Positions 22,305 to 33,900 of a stretch of DNA of 64,000 bases are shown in pieces. The notes under the pieces were generated by a model. It was given only the letters and a program-made list of their open reading frames with translations. It did no database searches and was not told the DNA's origin. Source of the stretch: Centropus unirufus (taxonomy: Eukaryota; Chordata; Aves; Cuculiformes; Centropidae); the NCBI GenBank assembly GCA_013397695.1, contig VYZI01000205.1, forward strand, positions 1,128,221 to 1,192,220. The letters are read 5' to 3'. Both the position numbers and the translations under genes were made by a program. Every line of letters starts with the position of its first letter. The first letter of the stretch is position 1.

Positions 22305-22600
22305 GCAAGCAAGATGGAGAGGCTTTTTAGCAGGGCCTGCAGTGCTAGGACAATGGGTAATGGTTTTAAACTAAAAGAGAACAGATTTAGATTGGATATG
22401 AGGGTGAAATGTTTTACAATGAGGCAATGGAAGAGGCTGCCTGGTGAAGCTGTAGATGCTCCATCATTGGAAGCATCGAAGGCCAGACTCAATGGGGCTT
22501 TGGGCAGCCTGACCTCGTGAAAGGTGTCCCTGCTTCTGTCAGGGGGGTAGGAATGGGATGATCCTTGAAGGTCACTCCTCTGAACCAAACTCTTTGGAAT
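22305..22600 (+). mobile_element. Diverged CR1 LINE 3' fragment (+)
   Basis: Recognisable CR1 3' phrases: TAGGACAATGGGTAATGG, CAGATTTAGATTGGATATGAGG, AGAGGCTGCCTGGTGAAGCTG and GGGCTTTGGGCAGCCTGACC. The terminal repeat has decayed to CCAAACTCTTTGGAATTC. It is an older subfamily than the copy at 20,215. Confidence 0.88.
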
Positions 22601-23439
22601 TCAGTGGTCCTGCAGGCAGGAGATGATGCTGCCCATGGGGTTATCCTCACAGGAGAGCTACCGAGAGACTCTGTAAGGAGAGGGGACGGAAATGAGCACC
22701 AAACGCTCATCAGCCTTCAAAATACAGAATGGAAAAGCCATCAACATGGACCAGAAGAGGTCAGCAACGCATGCTGCTTGACCTCCCCAGGTTAGCCACA
22801 GAGCTGGAGAGGCGCCGACCACCAAGGTTTCTCCCCACCCAACCTGTCCCTCCAGATACAAGAAAGGACGTATGACACAACGACTGAGAACCATGACCAA
22901 AAGGTTCTAGACCCCAGCTTAACACTTTGCACAACCAGCCATGAGGACTGATGGAGCCCCTTGGCTGCCCAGCACCTCTGCCACAATGAGAGAAAGGCCA
23001 GGTCAAAGGCCACCTCTTCTGCCCTGCTCCGGGCCTGTGCTCCTCATCTCGCCAACTGAGCCCCCAAGACCTCTGCACCCACCCTCAGCAGGACCCAGAA
23101 GCCAGAGCCACACCAAGCGATGCCTGCAACCCCCTGCACCTCCCAAGCAGACCAGGCCCCTTCGCAAATGAGTGACAAAGAAACCTCTTGGTGCTCACCC
23201 TGAAGACGCTTCATTCCAAGCCCCACAAGTGCTGGGAGCGGGGGCTGCAGGCACCCGAGCGGCGCTCCCCTCGCCCCATGGGGACAACCCAGCTCTTCCC
23301 ATCGCACCTCAGCATCCCAGCCCCGAACTTGCCGGATCCTGGGGCTGCGAGTGAGCAGAGCAGGCATCCCCCATCCCACCAGCGGAGCGGCGAGGGTTAA
23401 AGTCCAGCCAGCAAGGCACATCTCTGTTGCAAGAGTCCA
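22601..23439. other. Unassigned single-copy non-coding DNA
   Basis: GC-rich sequence with a short CpG-rich part near 23,235-23,400. No gene or repeat is recognised. Confidence 0.4.
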
Positions 23440-23770
23440 TTACCTCCCGCCACATTACCTCATTCATTTCTTATATGCGGATGGTTTATTCTCCCATGAG
23501 CACCCTCGCTGGCAGACATGGCTAGTGTACAGTCCCCTCCCTCCCCTGTATTTCTCTATCCATCACATTTAACACTCTGACAGTAACAGTCTATAATGTT
23601 TCTATTCTACAAAACCGCTCTGTCAACTCCGGGCTTCCAGAGCAGCAACTGAGGAAAATAAATAACATCAACGCCAGGCCCGACAGTAGCACAGCTTGCT
23701 TTCTGCTGGGGGTTTATTTTATGGGTTTTTTTGAGGAAGGGAAAAAAAGGCGAGCGAAAGAGAAAGGGGA
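23440..23770. promoter_or_regulatory. Candidate conserved non-coding element
   Basis: An AT-rich island with CATTACCTCATTCATTTC, GATGGTTTATTCTCCC, CAGTAACAGTCTATAATG and GGAAAATAAATAACATCAACG, ending TTTATTTTATGGG. The composition contrast with both flanks is strong. No coding frame runs through it. The enhancer reading is inference. Confidence 0.4.
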
Positions 23771-24207
23771 AAAAAAGTGCAAGCGTGTAACATGCAGAAA
23801 TGGGCAGGAGTTTCCTTCGCACCCACACAAAGGGCTAGGAGACCCTTGCTTCTGATGCAGAGGGGCTCCTTTTCCTCTTGGAGACGGAGAATTCAACCCA
23901 CTATCCCCCACCACCAGCTCACAGCAGCAGCAGGCAAACCCCCACCTGGCTCCGCACTGGCCTCTGGTCAGAAAGCACTAATCCACTTCAATAATCCACT
24001 CCAGCTTTAGTGGCCTCACCGTTTTTTCCATCTCTTTTCACTCCTGTGAAAATCCTTGGAGCTGAAATCAGGCTGCGGCTGGAGCTCAGGGTTTGCTTGC
24101 TCCTTTCTGCAGCTGCATGGGTGACCCCAGCATCCAGTGGCAGGGAGGGTGCAGGGGACCTGCACCTAAATAACTATTGCCAGTTATTATATAATAATAA
24201 GAAGAAA
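23771..24207. other. Unassigned non-coding DNA
   Basis: Purine-rich, then mixed sequence running into the hexamer array. An open frame that starts at 24,010 continues through the array and is rejected as a gene. Confidence 0.4.
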
Positions 24208-24387
24208 GAGAAGGAGAAGGAGAAGGAGAAGGAGAAGGAGAAGGAGAAGGAGAAGGAGAAGGAGAAGGAGAAGGAGAAGGAGAAGGAGAAGGAGAAGGAG
24301 AAGGAGAAGGAGAAGGAGAAGGAGAAGGAGAAGGAGAAGGAGAAGGAGAAGGAGAAGGAGAAGGAGAAGGAGAAGGAGAAGGAGAAG
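24208..24387 (+). repeat. Perfect (GAGAAG)30 microsatellite
   Basis: Thirty uninterrupted copies of GAGAAG (180 bases) with no mismatch, preceded by AAGAAGAAA. The strand is pure purine, so the tract is a homopurine-homopyrimidine run able to form triplex (H-DNA). It is open in all forward phases; one phase reads alternating Lys-Glu. Perfect purity over 180 bases implies recent expansion and likely length variation between individuals, or an uncertain assembled length. Confidence 0.98.
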
Positions 24388-25849
24388 AAATAACCTTAAG
24401 AAATTACCTGGCACTTTAGAAAGTGAAAATCAAGCAGAAAAACTCTGCTTTTTGCAATATTTTTGCTTTCCCTGATAGCTGATAGAACTGCATTTGTGTT
24501 GATTTGAAGCCACCGCCTGCCAGCTCGCCTGCCTTCCGCAGGAATCACGCCGGCTGGGCGAACAGGGACCTGCTCAGGTGGTGTTTTTCACTGGGAAAAA
24601 AACATAATAAATATGTGCCCATGAACTTTCCCAATCAATCCAAGAGATACACAGCCCTTGACAGCCCTGCAGGCGTGGGGGCCGTGCTCGCCAGGCAGCT
24701 TATGGAAACCAGCAGGGATGCACCCGCCCGCAGCTGGAAGACAGGAGGAATGGCGTGTGAGGGCCAAAGGGGATGCTCAGAGGACTTGGAGAACACAGAA
24801 AACACTGGAAGAAGGTAACCATCCTCAGAGCCCCCCAGTTATTCGCTTCCCCAGTCTCTCTCTCTGTCAAGCAGCTCTGAAATCAAGCTGAGAGCCTCCA
24901 GCTTGACACCAGGCAGGGTCAGCACCAGCCCCGGGTGGGAATGTGCATGGGGCTGCATCACCCTGCATCTCCCACACGTGCTGGAAATTATTCCTTCAAG
25001 TGAAGAAAAAAAAAAGAAAAAGAAAGGAAAAAAAAAACCAAAAAGCAAGCAAAAAGCAATTCCCTCCTTTGTTTACATACCTGCCAAGGGCTGATGCTGG
25101 CTGCTGTCAGTCATTTGTATGAGCTGACGGTCTCCTCGCCGGAAGCAACCCAAGGGATAGCAAGGCAAGCAATAAAGGGACAGATCCTGCTCTGCGAGCC
25201 CCCTCCCAGCTCACCCAGTGATCTCCACTCTGGGAGGAAAACGCACCGAGCAAGCAGAAAGGCTTTGGGTTCGGAAAACAAACTGCGTGCTCTGACTCCT
25301 TGCATGGGAGAGCATCACCAGCATGGGAGGCATCCCTGAGGAATGCCAACCCCGAACTCCACTGAGCATCCAAAATTTGAAGAACCCGGCCAGAGATGAA
25401 CACTGGCACCTGCACACCCTCTCCAGGATTCCTCGGAGAGAGACAATTCATGCAGCACCCACCACGTTCAGGTTTGCTGGTCAGACTTTGTCTGCTCCAC
25501 TCCATGAGACAGGCTTTGCTGGAAAGCCCCCAGGAGCCACTCAGGAAACCCTGAGCCAGGCAGGATGCTAATGGGATTTGGGCTGGAACGGGCTAAAGGA
25601 TTAGGACTCCTAAAACAACTATCTTGGCCACAGGCTCCAGGTCCTCTGCCGGGAAGGGCCTTTATTCCACTGCAAAAAGAAACTTCCCATTGCAAAAGCT
25701 GGAATAAAGCTTCCTGCAGAGCATAATGTGCAGGCAGGCCCACGTGTACAGCCCCTGCACCGGCGCGCTTGCAGGGGAACATGAGAGAGAAACACAAAGA
25801 ATTAAGGAGCAATGAAAGGAGCAAACCAAACTCCGAGCTCTGACGTGAA
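24388..25849. other. Unassigned single-copy non-coding DNA
   Basis: Mixed sequence with an A-rich low-complexity stretch at about 25,003-25,060. No gene, RNA or transposon is recognised. Confidence 0.45.
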
Positions 25850-26230
25850 AAAATGCATAAATGCACTTTTTTTTTTTGTCGAGCTGTATTATTTCCCATT
25901 CATAGACACCCCCCTCAATAGCTATGTATGTACCCAGATAAAATGTGTATTTAGCTAAGCCCTGTCACCGGGAAGCATGTTATTTGCTCTTTGATCGCTG
26001 CTGTTATTCGGTTTATAAGAGAAAACCTCCTTTTGCCCAATGTGAGAAGAGAAATCGTGCACTGGGACCGACCGCGGCGTGACCGGAGAGCAGCCCTTGG
26101 AGAGAAACATTTGCAAACAGTTCACAGGCTGGGATTTATTCTAGAATCCATTGCTGTTTATATAATTAATCCATTTCCTATTTACTTTCGCATCAGGATT
26201 TGATGACAAACAGTTCACCAAGCTATAAAG
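25850..26230. promoter_or_regulatory. Candidate homeodomain enhancer with TAATTAATCC
   Basis: An AT-rich block with an internal CpG cluster (GGGACCGACCGCGGCGTGACC, about 26,062-26,082). It carries GTATTATTTCCCATTCATAG, GTGTATTTAGCTAAGCC, TTTGATCGCTGC and TGACAAACAG. Of most interest is TAATTAATCC at 26,163-26,172, which also occurs at 5651 and 36,717 in two other candidate elements. A 70-codon frame runs across the CpG part but has no known domain. Confidence 0.45.
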
Positions 26231-27189
26231 TAAAAGGGGAGGATTTGGGAGCTGTGGGGAGGCCTCACTACTTGTTTTGTTTACTCCTCGAGCTCTGGGG
26301 AGATGCAGTGCCCTGTGGATAGACACAGCAAGTCTGGCTGTGATGGGGAATAGCCGAACCTTCCAGGTTTGCTGCTGCCAAAATTCAAGGCTGGAGACTT
26401 GCTCGCAGCATCTTCCATTCCTGCCTGAAGCAGAGTCCTCCGATGGCCAGAAATTATGGAAGCAGCTGTGCATGGGGCCAAGAAAACCTATCCTTTCTAG
26501 CTTCAAGAAATGTGACACACGGGCAGTTTTTTGTAGGGAACTGAGGAAGCAGAAAATCTTCCAGTTATAGCAAGGGCAGCCCCCCCAGGACCCCTGGCTC
26601 AGAACCCCAGACAGTGGGCAGCGTGCACGGCACAGGGCAGCAGTGCCAAAGCCACCCACCCCTGCCCTGCAACCTCCACCCATCCGTCAGAGCCGAAAGT
26701 GCCCAGCTCGCATCGGGACACGTCTCACTTTTACAGAAAAAGAAAATCATGGACTGTTTGATCCCTTTTCTTTACACAAAGCTTGGTGCCACTTACCAGA
26801 GCCAGGAGCAGCTGTGAACCAAAACAAACTTAAGCCCTTTTTGTTGCTGCTTTGAAGTCATCCCCAAACACTTCCAGCTTCATCCAGGTGCTGCCCCAGC
26901 ACTGCCTGTCAAAGCACGCCCAGCTGGGACTCAGCACGCAGCCCCCCATGCTGGGGCACTTCTGGAAAGGGAAAGGGAGGAAAGGGAAAGAGGATTGGGA
27001 TGGAAAGCCATGGGGGACACCTGGTGTGCAAGCAATGCATCACTGCGAGGATCCTCGCATCCCTGCGAGCATCCTTGCACCCCTGCGAGCATCCCTCCTG
27101 CAGCCACCTGCAAGAGGTGACCAGGCAGCACTACGGCACCCACCTCCTCCTGCACCCCCTCCTCTTGCCGTGCTCCAGCCTAAAGCCCA
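26231..27189. other. Unassigned non-coding DNA with a short tandem repeat
   Basis: Single-copy sequence. At about 27,043-27,095 a degenerate repeat of CCCTGCGAGCATCC-type units (period near 18) appears two to three times. No gene is recognised. Confidence 0.45.
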
Positions 27190-27480
27190 CCTGTGGAGAA
27201 GATAACAGCTAATGAAACCCATGGCCCGCTGATAACAGAGATCAGGCAAAGCAGTGGTGGTGACAGCAGCAGCCAGGCTGCCGAGCGGGCTGGGATGCAT
27301 GTAATCAGAAGGGTTATCTAATGCTAGTTTCATTCTAATTGAGTCACTACCATATGTCACCCTGCAATAACAACGCAAGCAGCATGCAACTGAATACATA
27401 TTTAATTCACATAATGGGTACAACAGTAGAAGTAATCAAGGCAGTTTGCCATAAGCCATAAAGAAGTGTAGCGTGTTCCC
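27190..27480. promoter_or_regulatory. Candidate conserved non-coding element
   Basis: GATAACAGCTAATGAAACC, GCTGATAACAGAGATCAGG, GGTTATCTAATGCTAG, CATTCTAATTGAGTCACTACC and CATATTTAATTCACATAATGG. GATA-type and TAAT-type sites alternate in an AT-rich setting with sharp borders. Confidence 0.4.
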
Positions 27481-27589
27481 ATCGAGGAGCAGCCTGCGCT
27501 CCGGGAGAAGGGGACGGCAGGGGCCTCGTGCTGCTGCCAGAGCTGCAAAGGACGGGGGGAGTCCCCCAAAACGCATCCCAGCACAGACC

Positions 27590-28270
27590 GAAGTAGAGGC
27601 AGCCATTCGACGCGAATGGAAATCGATGGTGGAATATTGTTGATGGATCGTTAGCCCCTTCAGTATAATTAACAGTAATGGATTTATTGGCAGAAAGTTA
27701 ATGATTTGAATGTTAAATACCGGCCTGGAATTGCGATGCACAGCCCAGCCGAGGGGCAGTTGCTTTATTTCCAGTTTCAGAAAGGACTCAAAAATTGGAA
27801 AAAGCAACACAAGCCAGGAAAAGGTTGAGCCCCAGAGGCAGGGCAAGGCGGCAGCGGCCATCCCTGCTCCCGGCTCAGTCTCCCCTTCAGTGGCACCTGA
27901 CGGCCCCGCTCACCGCCTTCATTTCCTCCCGCAACGAGAAGATTAATACGATTGAGGACCACTCATCAATATCTTTGGACAGATCAACTGGAGTTTTCAT
28001 TAAAGCCATATTAATGCTTTTGGATACACAGCTGCGGACAGGTTAGCCTTCAGAAATAAAGCCCACAGAGGAAAGAAAAGAGGAGAGAAGCAGAGTCCAC
28101 TTCCAGCCGGGAATTAATGGAGAGCCAGCCCATTCCCTCGTTATTTTGATGTATATTTCATGAGGATAAACAAACATTCATTTCACTTTGGGAAGGTGCT
28201 TGCTGTAATGTATTGGCAGCCTCACCAGCAATGAGGGGACATTAATTTCAATTCTGGTGTTTAAACACTT
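27590..28270. promoter_or_regulatory. Cluster of candidate conserved elements
   Basis: Three AT-rich parts separated by short GC spacers. The first has CGAATGGAAATCGATGG, GATGGATCGTTAGCC and TAATTAACAGTAAT (27,666-27,679). That exact 14-mer also occurs at 5641-5654. The second (about 27,935-28,035) has GATTAATACGATTGAGG, CATCAATATCTTTGGAC and GCCATATTAATGC. The third (about 28,105-28,270) has GGGAATTAATGG, TCGTTATTTTGATGTATATTTC and GACATTAATTTCAATTC. Motif density and composition suggest a compound enhancer. Confidence 0.45.
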
Positions 28271-30554
28271 TGTTGAGCCCAAATCATTCATCCCTGGCTC
28301 AGCACCGCCCGGGCGTGGGGAAACAAGGGGCAAGCAGAGCCCCAGGCTCACTCGCCTGCAGACCCTGCTGGAGTTTAGCTGCTATTTAAATGACTTAAGA
28401 AGGACCAGACATAAGGAAAGAGGTGGCTCTACCTGGCTGCTTGTCTTGGCGTGCAGCACGTGCAGGTTCCTCACCAGAGGAAGGCTCCCAGCCTACAGTG
28501 GGAAATACCATTCCTGGAGAACAGGCTCCAATGAGTATTAGCAGCTACAACGAACCACAGGACATGCCAGAGATGGAAGAAGAAAGCTTGTGCTGGAAGA
28601 CACCTGGATCTCTTATGCCTTCCACCTCCGTATCCCCATTAAACAACAGCAATGCTTTTTTCCCCAGGGATTTTTTTCGGCCCAAAAGCCAGACCTGCCT
28701 GGTCCACACGGCTTGTCTTGCAGGGACAGCCCAGACGCGCTGGTGAGGATCCATCGCACGTACCTCCTTCCAAACATGGTTCTGGGGTAGCACCTGCAGT
28801 CAGCTCCCAGCTTCAGCTGTCTGAGCAGATTAGCTTGCACCCCCAGTGGGGTTTTGGAGATGGACAGGCTATCCATGAGAAAATGCCCACAGCATTCCTT
28901 AGGGAAATGCAAGTATGGAGTCAGGTCGCTGTGGCTGTGTCTTCTCTCCATCCCTACCCCTTGGCTCCTTGCATGCACCACTGAACAAACAGAGCAGGCA
29001 GTAACTGCACAGTTACAGTGAGGGGACAGTTACTGGGACACAAGGCTGGGGAAATAGGGAGCAAACACGTCCTGGAAAAGGACACAGGTCCTGCTGCACA
29101 GCAGAAGAGAGCAGGACAGGCTGAAGAGCGAGCGACTGAAAAGACACCACCTCTTTTACTACTCTCACATGTCCATGAGAGGCAGCGCTGCTTGCAGAAA
29201 GGCTTTTTACAAATAACGTGTGGGATAAGAGGCATAGAAAGAGCAAAATAATGCCTTTATGAAATAGTGATACTGTTTATGTGAACACCAAGGGTATTGC
29301 TTAGCCCAACCCGCTCTGAGCACACTCACCATCACACACAAGGAAAAGGGAAGCTCTAGTGCAGTTTCCACCTTCCAGAAGAGAGGTCCCATCAAAGGAC
29401 TATGGGATATTGAGCCGAGGAGCCCAGGTGGATGAGGGCAGGGAGGGGGACACCACACACTAGGACGAGCTGCCCCCTCGCTTACCCTCCCACCTTTATT
29501 CTCCTGCCTCTTATTCTGATCACCAAATATGCAGAACACCCTGCACATAAGGTAGGCTTGGAAGAAGTTACAGCACCTGACAAGGCATCATCAGCTCTCT
29601 GGGAACACCGTAGGAACACTGTGGTTGCTTTATATGGTGATGCACACACAAAGACACACACACACACACGCGCGCGTGCTCCTATCTGGCTCCACGTCAA
29701 AGCAGGCAACGCCATAAAAACATTTCTCCTTTCACTTCATTTCGTGTGATCTGCTTTGTGGGGATCCTGGAGAGGCAGCAGCACCGCCTCCCTTCGCATC
29801 TATGCATCTCCTTGGTTTTAAGGGCAAAAAGCTGTTTTAAGAAGGAAACACATTAATGCCTTGAAAGGAGCTTACAAGAGGAGAGATGCCACGACCAGGG
29901 CCACAAGATGGCCAAGTACTGAGGGACAGGAAACAATCGTGTCCCAAACACTTTCTAGGCTGTGATCCCAAAGAAAGGGTTTTCATCGACATCACCTGCT
30001 TCAGGAGGCAGCACAGTCCCCTGGTACTGAACGACCAACCCAGCCCCACCACAAGTCTCTTCCTCACCCTTCATCAGAGGCTGACAAGGCTCCACGTCGC
30101 TCCCAGAAATTTCCCTTATGTCTCTGTCTTGACTTCACCAGAGACAGATGTTTCCAGCTGTGCTGCAATATATGCGACTGTCCTGGCACCCGCCTTGGAG
30201 ACATAGCCAGGTTTTATGCTGCTGGTTGGAAGAAAGAGATATTTCTTAGTGGCATGGTTAAAACCTGCCAAATATCCAATTCCAGCTCCCGGTGAGGAGC
30301 ACAACCCACCACGCACGGTCTCTGCCCCAAAGAGCTCCTCACCTAACCAAGCTGGCCAGAGAAGGACAGGGAGGGAAGGACTGGGCCAGACTTTTGGGAT
30401 CCCAACTGTTCCACAGCAGCTCATGTGTTGACAACTAGCAAAGGCACCCAAATTCCTGAAGCTTCCCCATCCTGCTGGGGCCACTGGAAGAGACAGATCC
30501 ATGGTCTGAAGCCATATGGAAAATCCCAGAGCCTTCACTCCCTCTGCCCCCCTC
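28271..30554. other. Unassigned non-coding DNA with a CA/CG microsatellite
   Basis: Over two kilobases of mixed single-copy sequence. A dinucleotide tract at 29,654-29,679 passes from (AC)n into (GC)n, giving 26 strictly alternating purine-pyrimidine bases. No gene or transposon is recognised. Confidence 0.5.
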
Positions 30555-30765
30555 CCACGTTCAATAATCCTGTTAAACTGAACCCTGGCTGGATTAATCT
30601 CTTTCCCCAGACAAATGGCCGATTATTCAGGCATCACATTGGGATTTTTAGAGTTTGTGTGTGTTTCTGCTGATCTTCTCTTGGCTTCTTTTGTAAGTGG
30701 CTTTTACTGCTCCCCCGACAGCACGCGCAATTCAATCCAGTCTCTATTAACGCTTCAGATACAAA
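30555..30765. promoter_or_regulatory. Candidate conserved non-coding element
   Basis: CAATAATCCTGTTAAACTG and GGCTGGATTAATCTC supply two K50-type TAATCC sites (the second on the - strand, 30,591-30,598). GATTATTCAGGC and TCTATTAACGCTTCAG follow. A pyrimidine-rich middle separates them. Confidence 0.3.
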
Positions 30766-32474
30766 TACCTGCTCCCCAGGGCTACCCACAACAAATATCA
30801 GCAGGGCTTTGGGGACTCCTTCCCTCCTTCACCACCAGTTTGGTGGCCAGAAAAACCCACAGCTACTCATATTTGTCCTTCAAGTCCTCTCCTCTCTAAA
30901 GCTTGCTGAGACAAGCTCTGCAAATACTCAACCCGTGCTGCCTAAGGCCAGAGCATCCAGAAACCAACCTCCTAACCAAGCCTGGCAAATCCGACATGTC
31001 TCTCAGACAGCTTTGGATAAGGAAGGTCCTACTGAAGTCGATTCAGTTTGGCACACAAACTCCTGGATATAAACACGTAACCCGACTGGGAAACACCTAG
31101 GCCAGGTAGCTGTTACACCTTCTGCCCAGGAGAACAAATGGAGACCCACCAGGAAGAGCAAGAAGGAAAGCAGAAGTAACCCTGGAGACAGTGCTCCTGT
31201 TTCTTGCCTGAGGAACAGGAGATGACCACCTGTGACACCAAAGAACCAGCCTTGGGTTCTACATGGCCATGTTTCCAGCAAGGTTGGTCTCTGTTTTTTC
31301 AGTAATCAAAGGATTTGGGATCAGGACGCACAGTCCCTGCCGTGCACGGAGAAATATAACCATGGGGTTCTTTTACTCCCTGGAGCACTTGTAACAACAC
31401 AACCTCTACTTATAGCCAACAGCTCATATTCCCAACATTCCACATTTGCATTTCTATAAGGCGATTATGAGTGTGTCATGCACACACACATGCATTTTCA
31501 TAACCAGCGGGGAGCCAGAGGCAGCACTGAAACACCTTTTTGGTCTTTGAAAAAAACTGCTTTTAAGGTTGCTCCCTCCCAGCCCCAACAAACACCACAT
31601 GAAAGCCAGCAAGCCCTTCACACTGCCCAGATGTTTTCCCTGCGTGTCCTCAGCAGCATTTCTATACCTCGGTGACCACAGTAAGTTGAAACTAATTTAT
31701 GTCCTGGCAAGCCCTGCCAAGGCGAGCGAGCTGGCTAGAAGGAGCCAGCTGGACCGTGGAGCTACAGGACTGTTCACCAAGCCCCATTCTGCTCAGCTGT
31801 TCCAAGCCCAGCAAAGGTGCAGGGATGCAAAGAACCACGTTGCCCCCACTGTGACCCTTCAGCTGCCAGCAAAGAAGAAGAGAAGAAACCAGATGCTACC
31901 TCCGCTCTGCAGCTGGAAGGAAGAAGTTGGTGGTGCTCGTTGTTTTGCCAGCTTCCACTTCAGTGGCATACTCACATTTTTGGGCACCTCTTCCCTCAAC
32001 ACTCCAAGAATCTTGGGAGAGATACGACTCGCAGCACTTGGTAACAGAAAAGAAAGCACACTCAAAGGTAATGTTGATCCTCAGGAAAGAGCTACCTCAA
32101 CAGTGAAGCTTCCCCCATCGCTTAAGACAACCTTAGGAAACGCAAATCATTACTTCCAGCTCCCCTGGAAAGCCTGGTTTGGGGCTCTCAGGACATACAA
32201 GATGCTTCTTGACAGTGCCAGGGGACCAAGGATGCTCTGCCAATTGCTGCCAAGACTGAGGACAGGGGACAGCAGCAGAGGACTGGAGAACTCAGTGCTG
32301 AGCTGGAGGGGAGGCAATCCTCAGGATAAACCTGGAGCACCAGAGGAAAGGGATGCTCTGCAATTGTCAGTAAATCCCTCCCGTTCCCTTTGCAGTTAAG
32401 GACAGCCCGGGGTACCAAACAGACCAAAAAGCCACAAAATCCATGCACCCCCAGCCCCTCTTCCCTAATCAGGA
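30766..32474. other. Unassigned non-coding DNA with a long open frame
   Basis: Single-copy sequence. A 276-codon open frame on the + strand (31,569-32,399) has no recognisable domain, signal or splice context. Its residue makeup is that of a random frame. A POU octamer lies at 31,444-31,451. Nothing else is recognised. Confidence 0.4.
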
Positions 32475-32600
32475 CAAGGATAACCCAGGCAAAATTCTAT
32501 TAACCAGCTAATGCGTATCACTGTGTTTCCCAGCCAGGGCTCCTCATAGCTAAATAACAGTCTTTATCCCCCAATTTCCCTTCATCATTTGTCATCTTCT
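32475..32600. promoter_or_regulatory. Weak candidate element
   Basis: A small AT-rich patch: AAATTCTATTAACCAGC, TAATGCGTATCACTG and AGCTAAATAACAGTC. The call rests on composition and TAAT cores only. Confidence 0.2.
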
Positions 32601-33724
32601 TTCAAATCAACTCAGTATTTCCTGAATCCTCAAGTACTAACAGGCTTGAAAAGAAAAACCCCAAGGAGGGAAGTGCTTGTGGCTCACAAGAACTGGTTAA
32701 TGCTTCCCGCCTCTCCCTCTTCTCCTCTCAAACTCCCCCCTTTCCACCCTGGGCTTCAAAACACCTCCTGGACAACCCTGGACACACTGGCCCAGGGGAA
32801 GAAAGGCGGCAACCAGGAGGCCAGGTGGATCACAGCAGTGGGAAGAAAGAAGCAAGAGGCATTAGGATCTCCAGCAAACACGTTCCCTGTTCTGTCCCAC
32901 CCCAAAACAGCTCAGCATCCCTGGGATAAACCCAGCCCTGCTCTGAGTGGTGCCAGGCCCTTTCTCAAAGGACAAGAGCAGGAAAGCAGTTAGGGATTGT
33001 GATGCCAGAGCACCCTCCATGCAGGACAGGTGGCACACATTCCCCTCTCTGCCAGCAGCCCCCTTAAGTCACCATGAATGGACAGGGACACAAGCTTCTG
33101 CAGCCCAAACGTGTCTATCAGGGCACGGATGAGAGGGAGAGAGGCTGCACTGAGGGCTTGGCAGGCACGTGTGGCAACAGAGACAAGAAAACAGAGCACA
33201 GCCACCTTCCCTTCTCCCGGGGATGGCTGGCGCACGGCCACGAGCTAATCCCACCTGCACCTCCACGCTGCAGGACATCTCCATCAGAGGTGGAGACCTC
33301 CAGCTCTGGCAGAGGACAACCTGGCCCGAGCCATGGCCTGGATGCAGCCGTGCTTCTCACCTCCTGAGCAGGGCCCATCCTGCAGTCCCTAATGCAAAAC
33401 AGAAAGGAGTGGAGAAATTTTTCACTCCCCCTTCAATGCTTCCCACCCCCAGCTTCCCCTCCCTGCCTTTCCTTTCTAATGCACCAGCACATCCCCAGAT
33501 AAATTGTGTAAAGGCAAGTGAGAGGAAACCCAGACGCCAAGCCAAACAGCCACAGAGCAGGAAAAAAAGAAAGAAACCCCCCCCAAAATAAAAAAAAAAT
33601 AGGAGGGGGTTTAAAACGAGACAGGACTTGGGTAAAAAGCAACGGCAGCACAAGGAAAGGGGATGGGGGTGGAATTCCTCTGGAAATCATTAATACTCCA
33701 GGAACCTTCAGGACTAAACCTGAA
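32601..33724. other. Unassigned non-coding DNA
   Basis: Mixed sequence with A- and C-rich low complexity at about 33,558-33,602. No gene or repeat family is recognised. Confidence 0.45.
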
Positions 33725-33900
33725 TACAGACACTTAAGCTCTCAGCTCTGCCATTAACGCTAGGGCCTAAATTATTGATCTTTTGCCTTTATCAGCATAA
33801 CAGTCACGTCCCGGTATCAGGATCTGACTACACTGCGGTCCCCGGGCTGCAGCCACTGAAATAATTAGGAGAAATTCTCATTAAAGGAGAGTGAAAGGTT
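33725..33900. promoter_or_regulatory. Candidate conserved non-coding element
   Basis: CTAAATTATTGATCTTTTGCC, TTTATCAGCATAACAGTC, GAAATAATTAGGAG and CTCATTAAAGGAGAG. AT-rich ends flank a short CpG-bearing core (GTCACGTCCCGG). Confidence 0.35.

Noticed and set aside
24010..24393. 127-codon frame ending in a long Lys-Glu repeat
   Set aside because: The second half is only the GAGAAG microsatellite read in phase. The first half has no domain or splice context.
25991..26203. 70-codon frame over the CpG cluster of a candidate enhancer
   Set aside because: Short, no homologue recognised, and ends in AT-rich regulatory-like sequence.
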